Positions 43,380-51,965 are shown, numbered from the stretch's first letter. The stretch: DNA of 64,000 nt from Kordia sp965283645 (GCF_965283645.1 NZ_CBDIPG010000001.1:1550001-1614000); one strand, 5' to 3'. Numbers and translations: made by a program. The notes: generated by a model from the letters alone, not told the origin.

Positions 43380-43934
43380 TTATTCTGAACTCACATGTTT
43401 TATCCAAGTGTAATCATACACACTTGCGTCAATACATTGCTTTTCGCCAGTTTGTTTGTTGATGATTTCATTATAATCGTGGTCTTTAAAGAATGGACTT
43501 TTGAATACTTGATGCATATCGAATCCTAGAAATTCTATTTTTCCAACAACATGCTTAAACTCGTATATATTTGTTAGTTGTTTCTTTTCTAAAATGTAGT
43601 TTCCAATACTATTACATAAAGAAGCATAACCGACACAATGTGCTTTTTGTGTTTCAAAATTGATATTCGGATTATTTGATGCTTCTTCTGTTACAAAGTG
43701 TACTTGTTTGGCTGTAATTTTCAAACTATAATTGATAATATCTTCAATATCAAGTTCTTTTCCTACTATTTCTTTTTCAATAGATTGGATAAGATTTTTA
43801 TTGATAATTCTATAGTTTTTTCTTGTATCAGTTTTAGTATACTTCACTAATTTCTGATATAGAAATCCTTTGAAGATGAATAGTAAAACAAAGGCAATAA
43901 AGATATTTTTGCTATACTTTTTGAGTCTATTCAT
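43380..43934 (-). CDS. Membrane-anchored transglutaminase-like protein
   Basis: This 184-residue protein has one N-terminal helix ('NIFIAFVLLFIFKGFLY') and a papain/transglutaminase-like triad: Cys in 'AHCVGYASLC' (~100), His in 'FKDHDYNEIIN' (~150) and Asp in 'KQCIDASVYDY' (~168). It could be a cysteine peptidase or cross-linking enzyme on the periplasmic face. Its ATG overlaps the stop of the POT transporter (TAATG), so the two are translationally coupled, which hints at peptide processing together with uptake. Confidence 0.65.
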   Translation of the reverse strand: MNRLKKYSKNIFIAFVLLFIFKGFLYQKLVKYTKTDTRKNYRIINKNLIQSIEKEIVGKELDIEDIINYSLKITAKQVHFVTEEASNNPNINFETQKAHCVGYASLCNSIGNYILEKKQLTNIYEFKHVVGKIEFLGFDMHQVFKSPFFKDHDYNEIINKQTGEKQCIDASVYDYTWIKHVSSE

Positions 43935-45157
43935 TACTCTTTGAGATATTTTTTACCGAATAATATTCCAACAATAAGTAGCACAATTACAAGTAGTATT
44001 CCAATCGCTCCAATTTTCAAAGCTACCGCTGAATTATCATACAATTCATCTGGAAAGAGTTTTGTGATGCCTGCAAACATTCTTGTAAAAAGAGCAGACA
44101 CAGCAATTAGGATTGCCAAATATTTTGGATTTCCATATTTTACAATAGTTGAATTTAAAACTGGAGCTAAGTGAATTTCGGCAATCGATAAGAAGAATAA
44201 TGAGAGACAAAATATCCAGAAATGTGTTGCTGTAACAACTTCAGGAATCAAAAATAATACTCCAAATGATAGGAATCCAAAGAAAAAACCAATTAGCATT
44301 TTTACAAATTGATGATTGTAATACCAAGACCAAATAACTGCGAAAATGAGCGAAAACACTATTACTGGAAACGACTCAATTTGTTGAAATACTATATGTG
44401 GATTTTCAAAATTTACCAATTCAGCCAAACTCATACGAATATCAAATTTGGCCACATACGTCAAATCACTAAACATCCAAAATACGCCAAGCACTATTAA
44501 TGTTACCAGTATTAGTATAACACTACGATTTACGGAAAATGATTTTACTGTTGGGTTTACAATAGTTTCTTCTTTAGAAAATAATGGTATTAACATAGCG
44601 ATTAAGAAAAAGAAACCTGCTATTATAAATGAAATTTTCCATGAATATACTTCACCAATATATCCTAATGCTAATACACCTGCAAATGCACCTAAGTTTA
44701 TAAATCCGTAATAAATAGTATACGCACCATCTAATAGTTTTGTTTTATTGAGATAAAATTTACCAAAATACGCTATCATATTTGGTTTATATAAACCTGC
44801 TCCCAAAGCAATTAATCCTACACTAATATACACAGCATTTACAGAATGAATACATAAGATGAAGGCACCTATTGCTTGTAATATGCCTCCTAAAATGATG
44901 GCTTTTTTACTTTTTAACACTAAATCGCCTAGAAGCGCTCCTATAATAGTTGTAAAAGCGATAGCTAGTGCCATCGTACCATAAAGACCTAATGCATCTC
45001 CTCTTGACATTTCTAATCCGCCTTCTGATAACAGACTGCTTGTTAAATATAGTACTAATACAGCTCGAACACCATAATATCCAGCTCTTTCAAACATGGA
45101 AGCTACTCCGTAAATAAATGTATATTTTGTATGTTTCTGATCTGTGATTTTTTCCAT
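43934..45157 (-). CDS. POT/PTR-family proton-dependent peptide transporter
   Basis: This 407-residue inner-membrane protein has ~12 helices. It starts 'YTFIYGVASMFERAGYYGVRAVLVLYLTSSL', the E-R-x-x-Y-Y-G signature of proton-coupled oligopeptide transporters, and continues 'GALLGDLVLKSKKAIILGGILQAIG' and 'GLYKPNMIAYFGKFY'. It is somewhat shorter than typical POT proteins (450-500). It imports di/tripeptides or related compounds and is coupled to the transglutaminase-like gene. Confidence 0.88.
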   Translation of the reverse strand: MEKITDQKHTKYTFIYGVASMFERAGYYGVRAVLVLYLTSSLLSEGGLEMSRGDALGLYGTMALAIAFTTIIGALLGDLVLKSKKAIILGGILQAIGAFILCIHSVNAVYISVGLIALGAGLYKPNMIAYFGKFYLNKTKLLDGAYTIYYGFINLGAFAGVLALGYIGEVYSWKISFIIAGFFFLIAMLIPLFSKEETIVNPTVKSFSVNRSVILILVTLIVLGVFWMFSDLTYVAKFDIRMSLAELVNFENPHIVFQQIESFPVIVFSLIFAVIWSWYYNHQFVKMLIGFFFGFLSFGVLFLIPEVVTATHFWIFCLSLFFLSIAEIHLAPVLNSTIVKYGNPKYLAILIAVSALFTRMFAGITKLFPDELYDNSAVALKIGAIGILLVIVLLIVGILFGKKYLKE

Positions 45158-45306
45158 GCAATCGGTTTTGTGTTGCTGATACTTTTATGAGTAGTAGTTT
45201 TTGCAATTTCGCATCAATATACTTTTCTTTTTTGAAAAAAATTAGTGCATACAGTACAGTTTTTCATAAAATTGGTTTTCTGAAATTAACATATGACTAC
45301 AATACA

Positions 45307-46056
45307 TTAAATTATTTCTGGAAGATTTCTTTCAAAACGTGTGAAATAGTCTTTTCGATTTAAACTTAAAATTTCTAATAATTGATCCGAAGTTATTTGT
45401 ACATACAACAAATCAAACGATTGTACTTCGTCATGTAGCATTCCAATAACAAGATTAAAAAAGCCTCTTTTCCCTCTTCTTTCTAGAATACGATAATCTA
45501 CAATTTCAAGCCAAAAAACGCGCTTTCCTTTACATATAAAACCAAGTTCATCGATTGTGAATACGTTTTTGGGAGGTGTATAATATTCTATGACACTTCT
45601 TGCAATTGTAAAACAAAGTGACAAGAATGCTAGAAACCCGAATAAGAATTTGAAACCTCCTTTTGTTTCGACTGTGCATATTGATAGTGTTACTAGAGCT
45701 AAAATGCCAATCATAAACAAACCATTCATTTGTTGGATTTCTTTAAATTTTAAATTGTGTGTATTTTTCTTATGATTGTATTTTTTGTAAATCGGATGAT
45801 TGGGTTGTAAATAATCTTTTTTTCGAAGATTGATCAACATAAAGTTCGTTTTTATATACTTCATGATTGCATTATGTGCTTCAATTTGCTTGTCTTCCAA
45901 TACTTCGAAGTCAATTTTGAAAGAAGGACATTCCTTTTCAAAATCAGCTACTTTTTTTGTCAATACACAGGTCATTCCAATTTCAGGTTCAAAATCTCTT
46001 AATTGGCATATTTTGCAATAAGAAAGATGATATTTTCGTTCGTCTGAAATTGGCAT
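45307..46056 (-). CDS. Membrane protein with N-terminal Cys cluster
   Basis: This 249-residue protein has a zinc-binding-like Cys set at residues 14, 17, 30 and 43 ('YCKICQLRDFEPEIGMTCVLT ... KECPSF'), two transmembrane helices (~112-128, 133-152), and a C-terminal PH-like beta domain ('VFTIDELGFICKGKRVFWLEIVDYRIL'). No family is recognised, though the architecture resembles other small flavobacterial membrane proteins such as that at 42718. Confidence 0.65.
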   Translation of the reverse strand: MPISDERKYHLSYCKICQLRDFEPEIGMTCVLTKKVADFEKECPSFKIDFEVLEDKQIEAHNAIMKYIKTNFMLINLRKKDYLQPNHPIYKKYNHKKNTHNLKFKEIQQMNGLFMIGILALVTLSICTVETKGGFKFLFGFLAFLSLCFTIARSVIEYYTPPKNVFTIDELGFICKGKRVFWLEIVDYRILERRGKRGFFNLVIGMLHDEVQSFDLLYVQITSDQLLEILSLNRKDYFTRFERNLPEII

Positions 46057-46136
46057 TGTTTGTTTTTTGTTGTTTTGTGAAAATACTTTTAAATTTCTTT
46101 ATTCTTTGATTTGATAAAGTTAACTGATACAAAATA

Positions 46137-46679
46137 TTAGTAGTAAGGTTTAAAAGATTGTAACACTTTTGAACTATTTTTTTCTATGGATGCAGCACTG
46201 TCAATTTCTACAATGTCACAGGAAAGTGAAGCTAACCAATCACGATGAATCTTGATAGAACGACCTGTAAACTTAAAATCATCATAACGTGTTGCCCAAG
46301 CGAGAAAAGCTTGCGAACGTTCTTGTATGATTGGGTCTGTTTGTAGTTTATCTCCGTAACGTTCTATTTCGCGTTGTTGCAAGCGTTGCAAACGAATTTC
46401 TTTGTCTAAGGTTACAAAAACAACCAAATCAAAAGCTGTTTGCCAATAACTTCCCCAACTCACTAATGAACCGCTGACAATTACGTTTTCGTGTTTTTCA
46501 AAATCGGCTTGTAAATTCTTGGCGCGTGCTGCCATTGTGATTTTTTCTTGAAACGGCGGATTAGTCGGTTTCCAATAATAATCGTCTACATCTAAGTGTT
46601 GGAACGAAGTCACTTTTGCAAGTTCTTTTCCAAGTGTCGTTGTTCCTGAACCTGATGCGCCGATGATGAGGAGTTTCAT
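46137..46679 (-). CDS. P-loop nucleoside/adenylate-kinase-like protein
   Basis: The protein has 180 residues from the ATG at 46679, which directly precedes the Walker A motif 'LLIIGASGSGTTTLGKEL'. The frame is open 24 codons further upstream only because of a 7-bp repeat. 'HLDVDDYYWKPTNPPF' and 'LVVFVTLDKEIRLQRLQQREIERYG' (lid Arg residues) follow, as in the AAA_17/AAA_18 shikimate/adenylate-kinase-like group. The substrate is unknown. Confidence 0.8.
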   Translation of the reverse strand: MKLLIIGASGSGTTTLGKELAKVTSFQHLDVDDYYWKPTNPPFQEKITMAARAKNLQADFEKHENVIVSGSLVSWGSYWQTAFDLVVFVTLDKEIRLQRLQQREIERYGDKLQTDPIIQERSQAFLAWATRYDDFKFTGRSIKIHRDWLASLSCDIVEIDSAASIEKNSSKVLQSFKPYY

Positions 46680-46689
46680 TGTTTTTTTG

Positions 46690-46741
46690 GGTTTTGGATT
46701 TTGGATTTTGGATTTTGGATTTTGGATTTTGGATTTTGGGT
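46690..46741. repeat. TTTTGGA heptanucleotide tract upstream of the P-loop kinase gene
   Basis: About seven consecutive TTTTGGA units (a few with GGG for GGA) lie directly upstream of the start codon at 46679. On the coding strand they read as (TCCAAAA)n, translated in the open frame as repeated 'KSKIQNP'. The tract falls in the 5' leader or spacing region. Confidence 0.85.
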
Positions 46742-46798
46742 TAATTTGCACTTTTATATTTAAAATTTAGCATTTTACATTTATAATTTCAAAATTCG

Positions 46799-47884
46799 TT
46801 ATGTAAACTTTCGTTTAATTCGTCTTAGAATTTCGGGTAAATTAAATGTCAATCCTGGTACTTTTATTTCGCTTGTCTTTACCAAATTACCAACAAGTTC
46901 TTCTTCGTTTTCTTTTTTAGTTTGATGTGAGTCAATAATAACATTTTGTTGATAATTAGTCATGTTTAAACTTTTGATTGTAGCATCTTTCATTTGAATA
47001 GCTGAGTTTGCCATCATCAGTTGTGACTTCAAAAATAAAACTTGTGAAGCCAATTGTTGTACTCCAACATCTGGAAACTCTGAAACGGCACTTTCAAACT
47101 CTGGACTTTCAGGAAGCGACAAATAGACTTGTAATGCTTCTTTTATTTTGTCTAGTGCTTCTTCTCCGTTTTCGGGAATTACCGTAAATAAAGTTTCATG
47201 TGTTTTGGATTCGATATTCGTTTCGGCATTGATGCCAATGTCTTTTAAAAACGTAGCAAAGTAAATTAAATATTGTTCACACGAACTTTGAATTTCTGGT
47301 GGAAATGTGAAGGTGTTTGATAGGTTTTGATTATTGGAACTAATTTCTTGAGTTAGTTCTAAAAATATATTGTCAATCTTCCTATTTAATAATTCAACAA
47401 TCTCATTATGGAAAATATAAATATCATTTGTCCATGCATCTTCAGATAGGTATAAACGTAAGCCCAATTTAAGTACATCTTCAAAATCTTCGAATTGTCC
47501 TTCATCAATATATATGAATTCGACATCACTTAGAGATTTAATTAACTTTAATAAAAATGAATTTATTCCAAATCGAAAATCCCAATTATTTAAACTTAAA
47601 TGAATATTTATGTAAGAAATATTTTTAACCCAAAAATCTATTGCTGTAAAGTATGTAAAAATAGAATCATGACGGTAATAAAAACTTTCTTCAAACAAAA
47701 TTGTTATCTGATAAATTTTCTCATTAAAAACGTCCAAAATTCTGAGCCCCGATAATTTATTAACTTCTTCAAATTCTAAATGAAATCTACCTACTTCATC
47801 GTTATTTATTATATTACCGATATGTTTCTCTTCTAAAAAAACTTTCTTTTGCTCTTTATCAATTACCAAATTCGGCTTTTTCAT
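46799..47884 (-). CDS. Uncharacterised 361-residue protein
   Basis: No signal peptide or membrane helix is seen. The N-terminal third is beta-rich ('NLVIDKEQKKVFLEEKHIGNI'), the middle is aromatic, and a Glu/Gln-rich helical region (~270-320) precedes a basic end ('LPEILRRIKRKFT'). The segment 'ESKTHETLFTVIPENGEEALDKIKEALQVYLSLPE' resembles C-terminal parts of some annotated bacterial hypotheticals, but I cannot name it. Confidence 0.7.
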   Translation of the reverse strand: MKKPNLVIDKEQKKVFLEEKHIGNIINNDEVGRFHLEFEEVNKLSGLRILDVFNEKIYQITILFEESFYYRHDSIFTYFTAIDFWVKNISYINIHLSLNNWDFRFGINSFLLKLIKSLSDVEFIYIDEGQFEDFEDVLKLGLRLYLSEDAWTNDIYIFHNEIVELLNRKIDNIFLELTQEISSNNQNLSNTFTFPPEIQSSCEQYLIYFATFLKDIGINAETNIESKTHETLFTVIPENGEEALDKIKEALQVYLSLPESPEFESAVSEFPDVGVQQLASQVLFLKSQLMMANSAIQMKDATIKSLNMTNYQQNVIIDSHQTKKENEEELVGNLVKTSEIKVPGLTFNLPEILRRIKRKFT

Positions 47885-48428
47885 ACATTAACTATTAATT
47901 ACAATACGTTAGTTGCTACAATGTAGGCAAATGTTACATTTCCTACAAAAATGATTTAGTTTCGCTTGTCATTCCTGCATGGGCAGGAATCCATCGAGAA
48001 TATGAGTGGATTCCGCAACAAGTGCGGAATGACAATTAGTTTCAAAGTTATTCCAAACGTAACTTAGAGTGATTTTCGATAGAAATTTGTATTACGACTA
48101 CGTTCAGTAGAACTATCGAGAAGTACTTTAAAGTTCTAAACTGTTCTCGATATATTTTTTGTCTATCTCGACTCCGCTCGATATGACAAAAAACAAATCA
48201 ACACTTCCACAGGCTCAGTATACACACAAAATGTACAATTACAAATCAAGCCGAGTTAGCGATAGCAGTGGAAAGCCCACAGCGAGTTTGCGAGCGCGGA
48301 CTTGTAACGAATAGCGCGACCTGAAGCGCATGCGAAAGGGAACTTCCAAAAACAACTTGATAAAGTTTATAGTTATCATAGAATTCCGTAAATTTGCATT
48401 TCGAAATCAGACAACAAAATTTTAAGAT
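47885..48428. other. 544 bp repeat-rich intergenic region before lpdA
   Basis: It contains a REP-like hairpin (47971-47990) and a second hairpin ATTCCGCA-ACAAG-TGCGGAAT (48010-48030). Degraded 'CTCGATA...' palindromic units follow (about 48067-48186), then a GC-richer stretch (about 48250-48350) with several 'GCG' runs. The last 60 bp should carry the lpdA promoter. Confidence 0.6.
47971..47990. repeat. REP-like hairpin, copy 3
   Basis: ATTCCTGC-ATGG-GCAGGAAT, again preceded by 'GTC' and followed by 'CC'. It is paired with an opposite-facing hairpin ~20 bp on, giving a compound element 'GTCATTCC ... GGAATGAC'. Confidence 0.75.
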
Positions 48429-49820
48429 ATGAATACATACGATATCATCGTTTTAGGAAGTGGTCCTGGCGGATATGTTACTGCCATTAGAGCGTCTCAA
48501 TTAGGGTTGAAAGCTGCTATTGTTGAGAAAGAAAGTTTAGGTGGCGTTTGCTTAAATTGGGGATGTATTCCAACGAAAGCATTATTGAAATCAGCACAGG
48601 TTTTTGAATATTTGAAACACGCTGAAGATTACGGATTATCTGTAAAAGATGCCGATAAAGACTTTGACGCTGTTGTACAACGTAGTCGTGGTGTTGCTGA
48701 CGGAATGAGCAAAGGTGTTCAGTTTTTAATGAAGAAGAATAAGATTGATGTACTTAACGGTTTTGGAACTTTGAAAGCCGGAAAGAAGATTGATGTAAAA
48801 GATACAAACGGTAAAACTACCGAATATAGCGCACAACATATTGTTATTGCTACTGGAGCACGCTCACGTGAGTTGCCAAGTTTGCCACAAGATGGTAAAA
48901 AAGTAATTGGTTACCGTGAAGCTATGACATTGCCAACGCAACCAAAGAAAATGATCGTTGTAGGATCGGGCGCAATTGGTGTTGAGTTTGCTTATTTCTA
49001 CAATTCAATGGGAACAGAAGTGACTATTGTTGAGTATATGCCAAAAATTGTTCCTGTGGAAGATGCAGATGTATCGAAACAATTAGAGCGTTCGTTTAAG
49101 AAAAGTGGTATTAAAATTATGACAGCTGCGGAAGTAACTTCGGTTGATACTTCTGGTGATGGCGTAAAGGCAACTGTTAAGACGAAAAAAGGTGAGCAAG
49201 TATTAGAAGCCGACATTGTACTTTCAGCAGTTGGAATTAAAACAAATATTGAAAATATTGGTTTGGAAGCTGTTGGAATTGCAACAGATAGAGATAAAAT
49301 TTTAGTAAATGATTTTTACCAAACAAATATTCCTGGGTATTACGCAATTGGTGATGTAACTCCTGGACAAGCATTGGCACACGTTGCTTCCGCAGAAGGA
49401 ATTTTATGTGTGGAGAAAATCGCAGGAATGCACGTTGAAGCGTTAGATTATGGAAATGTTCCTGGTTGTACGTATTGTACACCTGAAATTGCTTCTGTTG
49501 GTTTGACAGAACAACAAGCTAAAGACGAAGGATACGATATTAAAGTTGGTAAGTTTCCGTTCTCAGCATCTGGAAAAGCAAGTGCTGGTGGAAACAAAGA
49601 AGGTTTTGTAAAAGTAATTTTTGATGCAAAATACGGAGAATGGTTAGGTTGCCATATGATTGGTGCTGGCGTTACCGATATGATTGCAGAAGCTGTTTTA
49701 GGTAGAAAATTAGAAACTACAGGACATGAAGTATTAAAAGCAATACATCCGCATCCGACAATGAGTGAAGCGGTCATGGAAGCTGTGGCTGATGCTTATG
49801 ATGAAGTCATTCACATTTAA
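48429..49820 (+). CDS. lpdA: Dihydrolipoyl dehydrogenase
   Basis: This 463-residue protein is the normal length. The FAD motif 'DIIVLGSGPGGYVTAIRASQLG' is at the N-terminus, the redox disulfide is in 'GGVCLNWGCIPTKALL', the NAD motif is 'MIVVGSGAIGVEFAYFYNSMG', and the C-terminal active-site 'HPHPTMSEAVMEA' supplies the His-Glu pair. It is the E3 subunit of pyruvate/2-oxoglutarate dehydrogenase, reoxidising dihydrolipoamide with NAD+. It is a single gene ended by the terminator at 49831. Confidence 0.97.
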   Translation: MNTYDIIVLGSGPGGYVTAIRASQLGLKAAIVEKESLGGVCLNWGCIPTKALLKSAQVFEYLKHAEDYGLSVKDADKDFDAVVQRSRGVADGMSKGVQFLMKKNKIDVLNGFGTLKAGKKIDVKDTNGKTTEYSAQHIVIATGARSRELPSLPQDGKKVIGYREAMTLPTQPKKMIVVGSGAIGVEFAYFYNSMGTEVTIVEYMPKIVPVEDADVSKQLERSFKKSGIKIMTAAEVTSVDTSGDGVKATVKTKKGEQVLEADIVLSAVGIKTNIENIGLEAVGIATDRDKILVNDFYQTNIPGYYAIGDVTPGQALAHVASAEGILCVEKIAGMHVEALDYGNVPGCTYCTPEIASVGLTEQQAKDEGYDIKVGKFPFSASGKASAGGNKEGFVKVIFDAKYGEWLGCHMIGAGVTDMIAEAVLGRKLETTGHEVLKAIHPHPTMSEAVMEAVADAYDEVIHI

Positions 49821-49830
49821 TAATATTTTT

Positions 49831-49858
49831 AAAAGCTGCTCGTTGAGTGGCTTTTTTT
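49831..49858 (+). terminator. Rho-independent terminator of lpdA
   Basis: AAAGCTGCTC-GTT-GAGTGGCTTT stem (G-T pairs included) followed by TTTTT, 10 bp past the stop. Confidence 0.8.
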
Positions 49859-49887
49859 ATGTTTTCAAATTAGTAAACAGTTACAAA

Positions 49888-50511
49888 ATGAAAAAAATTA
49901 TTTTACTTGTATTGGGAATCATCGTTTTTGGTTGTGCTTCTACACATGTGATTACCGATGAGAAGTTACCTCCTATTCAATCGTGTGCTGATATAACTCC
50001 AATTTATGATCCTGAAGGCAAATTTGATATTTCAGAATTGGATAATCTTGATCGTTTATCGTATGCAACAACTTACACTATAATTCATACACAAACTGAT
50101 TCTACAGAACGAAATACAATTAGATTGGAATTTGCAGATACAGGAAAACGTGTGGTACAAAAAATATTTCCGAAAATTACAATGCTGGATGAAAATGTGA
50201 TTCAAAGTAAAGATTATGAGTATATTATGAGCGCTACAGCTTCCGTGTTGCAAATTAATAATAGTTCGGACGCTATAGAAGAATTGTTAATTCCAAGTCC
50301 AAAATCGGATAAACAACTCTTTATTGAAGTTCGTACGTATGTAAAAGAAGGAGCATTCAAAAATAGTGTTCGTACGTATGTTTTTCATACCAAAAAGAAA
50401 GAATTACTTTATTTTGATTCTGTGCGTTATGAATGTGATTTACGGGATGAAATTATGTTTAGAAAAGTATTGAATTACAGTTTAGAAAAACTTAAAAAAA
50501 GTATTGATTAG
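49888..50511 (+). CDS. Lipoprotein of unknown function
   Basis: The protein has 207 residues from the ATG at 49888 (MKKIILLVLGIIVFGCAS). A longer frame reaching back into lpdA is discarded because the lipobox directly follows this start. The mature part is a mixed alpha/beta domain with no recognised family ('IRLEFADTGKRVVQKIFPKITM', 'KDYEYIMSATASVLQI'). It is two bases upstream of the DUF3817 gene, so they form an operon. Confidence 0.75.
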   Translation: MKKIILLVLGIIVFGCASTHVITDEKLPPIQSCADITPIYDPEGKFDISELDNLDRLSYATTYTIIHTQTDSTERNTIRLEFADTGKRVVQKIFPKITMLDENVIQSKDYEYIMSATASVLQINNSSDAIEELLIPSPKSDKQLFIEVRTYVKEGAFKNSVRTYVFHTKKKELLYFDSVRYECDLRDEIMFRKVLNYSLEKLKKSID

Positions 50512-50513
50512 TT

Positions 50514-50819
50514 ATGGATACCACAATCAGAGAAACAAAAACACTGAAATCATTTCGCTGGATTGCAATTTTAGAAGGAATCTCCTATATCGCATTTTTT
50601 ATTACGATGCCTTTGAAATATATATACGATACGCCAATGCCAAACCAGTTTGTAGGGATGGCACACGGAATTTTATTTCTATTGTATGTATTACTTGCGC
50701 TTTTAGTAGTACTTGAACAAAAATGGAGTGCAAAACGATTTGTAATTTTCTTTGTTGCATCCTTGATTCCGTTTGCAACTTTTTATATTGAGAGAAAGTA
50801 TTTGAGAGTTAAAGAGTAG
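50514..50819 (+). CDS. DUF3817 family membrane protein
   Basis: This 101-residue protein has three helices. 'LKSFRWIAILEGISYIAFFITMPLKY' and 'VGMAHGILFLLYVLLALLVV' match the DUF3817 pattern (G-x-A-H-G in the second helix). Function unknown. It is co-transcribed with the lipoprotein. Confidence 0.85.
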   Translation: MDTTIRETKTLKSFRWIAILEGISYIAFFITMPLKYIYDTPMPNQFVGMAHGILFLLYVLLALLVVLEQKWSAKRFVIFFVASLIPFATFYIERKYLRVKE

Positions 50820-50846
50820 TTGGGTTTTGGGTGTTTTTTACGTAGG

Positions 50847-50858
50847 ATTCATGAATCT
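50847..50858. promoter_or_regulatory. Palindrome GATTCATGAATC upstream of the Pro-rich precursor
   Basis: A perfect twelve-base palindrome 83 bp before the start at 50942 and ~30 bp after the DUF3817 stop. It could be an operator or part of a transcript end. Confidence 0.35.
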
Positions 50859-50941
50859 TACACAAAACAGCATGTTTTTACTTTTACAAAGTGTTGATTT
50901 TCAGTAATTTTAGATTATTAATCATTATTAAATCTATTATT

Positions 50942-51196
50942 ATGAAGAAAAGAAATCTTAAATCATTACATCTCAACAAGAGATCAATTTCAAATTTGCA
51001 ACAACATCAAATTAGAGGAGCATCGCTACTTCCGTTTACTTCTTGTACCATTGGTACATTGATATCTTATATGGTATGTCCAGATCCAGTAGAGCCAGCA
51101 GAACCAATGCCAGTAGATCCCGTAGGTCCTGTGGATACAAATACTTTAGAAACTACAAGTGAAGTTCTGTTTTCGATACCAATCTGCTCGATTTGA
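50942..51196 (+). CDS. RiPP-type peptide precursor with Pro-rich core
   Basis: This 84-residue peptide starts at the ATG at 50942 (an upstream frame extension is ignored). The leader 'MKKRNLKSLHLNKRSISNL' is the Bacteroidota class I lanthipeptide-type leader, but the cleavage-site Gly pair is altered to 'IRGAS'. The core has three Cys and an acidic Pro-rich repeat ('DPVEPAEPMPVDPVGPVD'), unlike its Cys-rich neighbours. It lacks the shared dyad motif. Instead a palindrome GATTCATGAATC (50847-50858) lies upstream, and it ends with terminator 51228-51249. Confidence 0.75.
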   Translation: MKKRNLKSLHLNKRSISNLQQHQIRGASLLPFTSCTIGTLISYMVCPDPVEPAEPMPVDPVGPVDTNTLETTSEVLFSIPICSI

Positions 51197-51227
51197 AAAT
51201 CAATCCAAGGTTTTATTAAGTGTAGAA

Positions 51228-51249
51228 GCGAACTTCGGTTCGCTTTTTT
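51228..51249 (+). terminator. UUCG-loop terminator 1
   Basis: GCGAAC-TTCG-GTTCGC followed by TTTTTT, ~30 bp after the precursor stop. The stem is identical to that at 51821. Confidence 0.9.
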
Positions 51250-51273
51250 ATACCTATACATTGCTCCTTTTTG

Positions 51274-51294
51274 TTAAGTAAGGTATAGCCGTAA
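51274..51294 (+). promoter_or_regulatory. Shared precursor motif, copy A
   Basis: TTAAGTAAGGT, three bases, then GCCGTAA; 57 bp before the start at 51352. It aligns with four other precursor upstream regions (consensus TAmGGTnTTnCCGTAA). Confidence 0.6.
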
Positions 51295-51351
51295 ATCACT
51301 AGTATTTTTTTGTGTTAACTTTTATAATTATTAACCAAAAAAACTTACGTG

Positions 51352-51531
51352 ATGTTAAAAAACATTCAAAATTTAGAACACTTTCAAGAACTATCCAAAG
51401 CACAACAAGCAACCATAAATGGTGGTGGTTTGTCGCAATGTTGTAATCCTACATTTAGATGTTGTAACTCCAATCCGGACTATAATGGTTTAAATTGTCA
51501 ATATTTAAATGGTACACGATATTGTGTTTAG
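51352..51531 (+). CDS. Double-glycine leader Cys-rich peptide precursor (second leader type)
   Basis: This 59-residue peptide starts at the ATG at 51352 (a GTG one codon earlier is less likely). Its leader 'MLKNIQNLEHFQELSKAQQ' followed by 'ATINGG' belongs to a different type from the KKxNLKSL leaders. The core of ~33 residues carries six Cys with two vicinal pairs ('LSQCCNPTFRCCNSN'). No cognate enzyme or exporter is nearby. Confidence 0.8.
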   Translation: MLKNIQNLEHFQELSKAQQATINGGGLSQCCNPTFRCCNSNPDYNGLNCQYLNGTRYCV

Positions 51532-51627
51532 TTTAGTATCTTAAATTGTCCAATTTAAGCTAAGACACTTTTTTTAATTCATTTTTTTATTCTTCATTTG
51601 GTATATGTTTAACCAAAATTTTATACC

Positions 51628-51813
51628 ATGAAAAAAAACATTTTAAATGTAAAAGGAGTTCAAGAACTGAACAAAAAAGCACAAGCAACAATTAACGGAG
51701 GAATTACAGGTATGCAATGTTATAATCATAGCGATTGTCAGATTCTAAAATCGTTACCTGGCATGCAATATGAAGAATTCTTCTGTTTTTGGGGATATTG
51801 CCAAATAGCATAA
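51628..51813 (+). CDS. Double-glycine leader peptide precursor (second leader type)
   Basis: This 61-residue peptide has the leader 'MKKNILNVKGVQELNKKAQ' followed by 'ATINGG', as in the previous gene and in that at 59559. The core ('ITGMQCYNHSDCQILKSLPG ...') has four Cys and is aromatic at the end ('FFCFWGYCQIA'). A UUCG-loop terminator follows closely. Confidence 0.8.
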   Translation: MKKNILNVKGVQELNKKAQATINGGITGMQCYNHSDCQILKSLPGMQYEEFFCFWGYCQIA

Positions 51814-51820
51814 TTTTACA

Positions 51821-51843
51821 GCGAACTTCGGTTCGCTTTTTTT
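51821..51843 (+). terminator. UUCG-loop terminator 2
   Basis: GCGAAC-TTCG-GTTCGC plus seven T, 7 bp after the precursor stop. Confidence 0.92.
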
Positions 51844-51892
51844 ATGCTCTTGTATCCAATTAGATTGAAAAAATATTTTTAAAAAATAGTTG

Positions 51893-51913
51893 TTAAGTAG
51901 GGTGTTTCCGTAA
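51893..51913 (+). promoter_or_regulatory. Shared precursor motif, copy B
   Basis: TTAAGTAGGGT, three bases, then TCCGTAA; 52 bp before the start at 51966. Confidence 0.6.
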
Positions 51914-51965
51914 TTGATTCTTTATTTGTTTTTGTACTTTTTAATCTAATCAAAAATATAAAATT

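Noticed and set aside
46680..46751. 24-residue N-terminal extension of the P-loop kinase (KSKIQNP repeats)
   Set aside because: It is the translation of the heptanucleotide tract; the Walker A strand starts at the next Met.
47885..48428. tRNA or other known structured RNA in the GC-richer stretch near 48250-48350
   Set aside because: No cloverleaf arms or CCA-adjacent acceptor stem could be formed by eye; the region is better explained by degraded palindromic repeats.
49765..49887. Extension of the lipoprotein ORF back into lpdA
   Set aside because: The extension crosses the lpdA stop and terminator; the lipobox signal begins exactly at the internal ATG at 49888.
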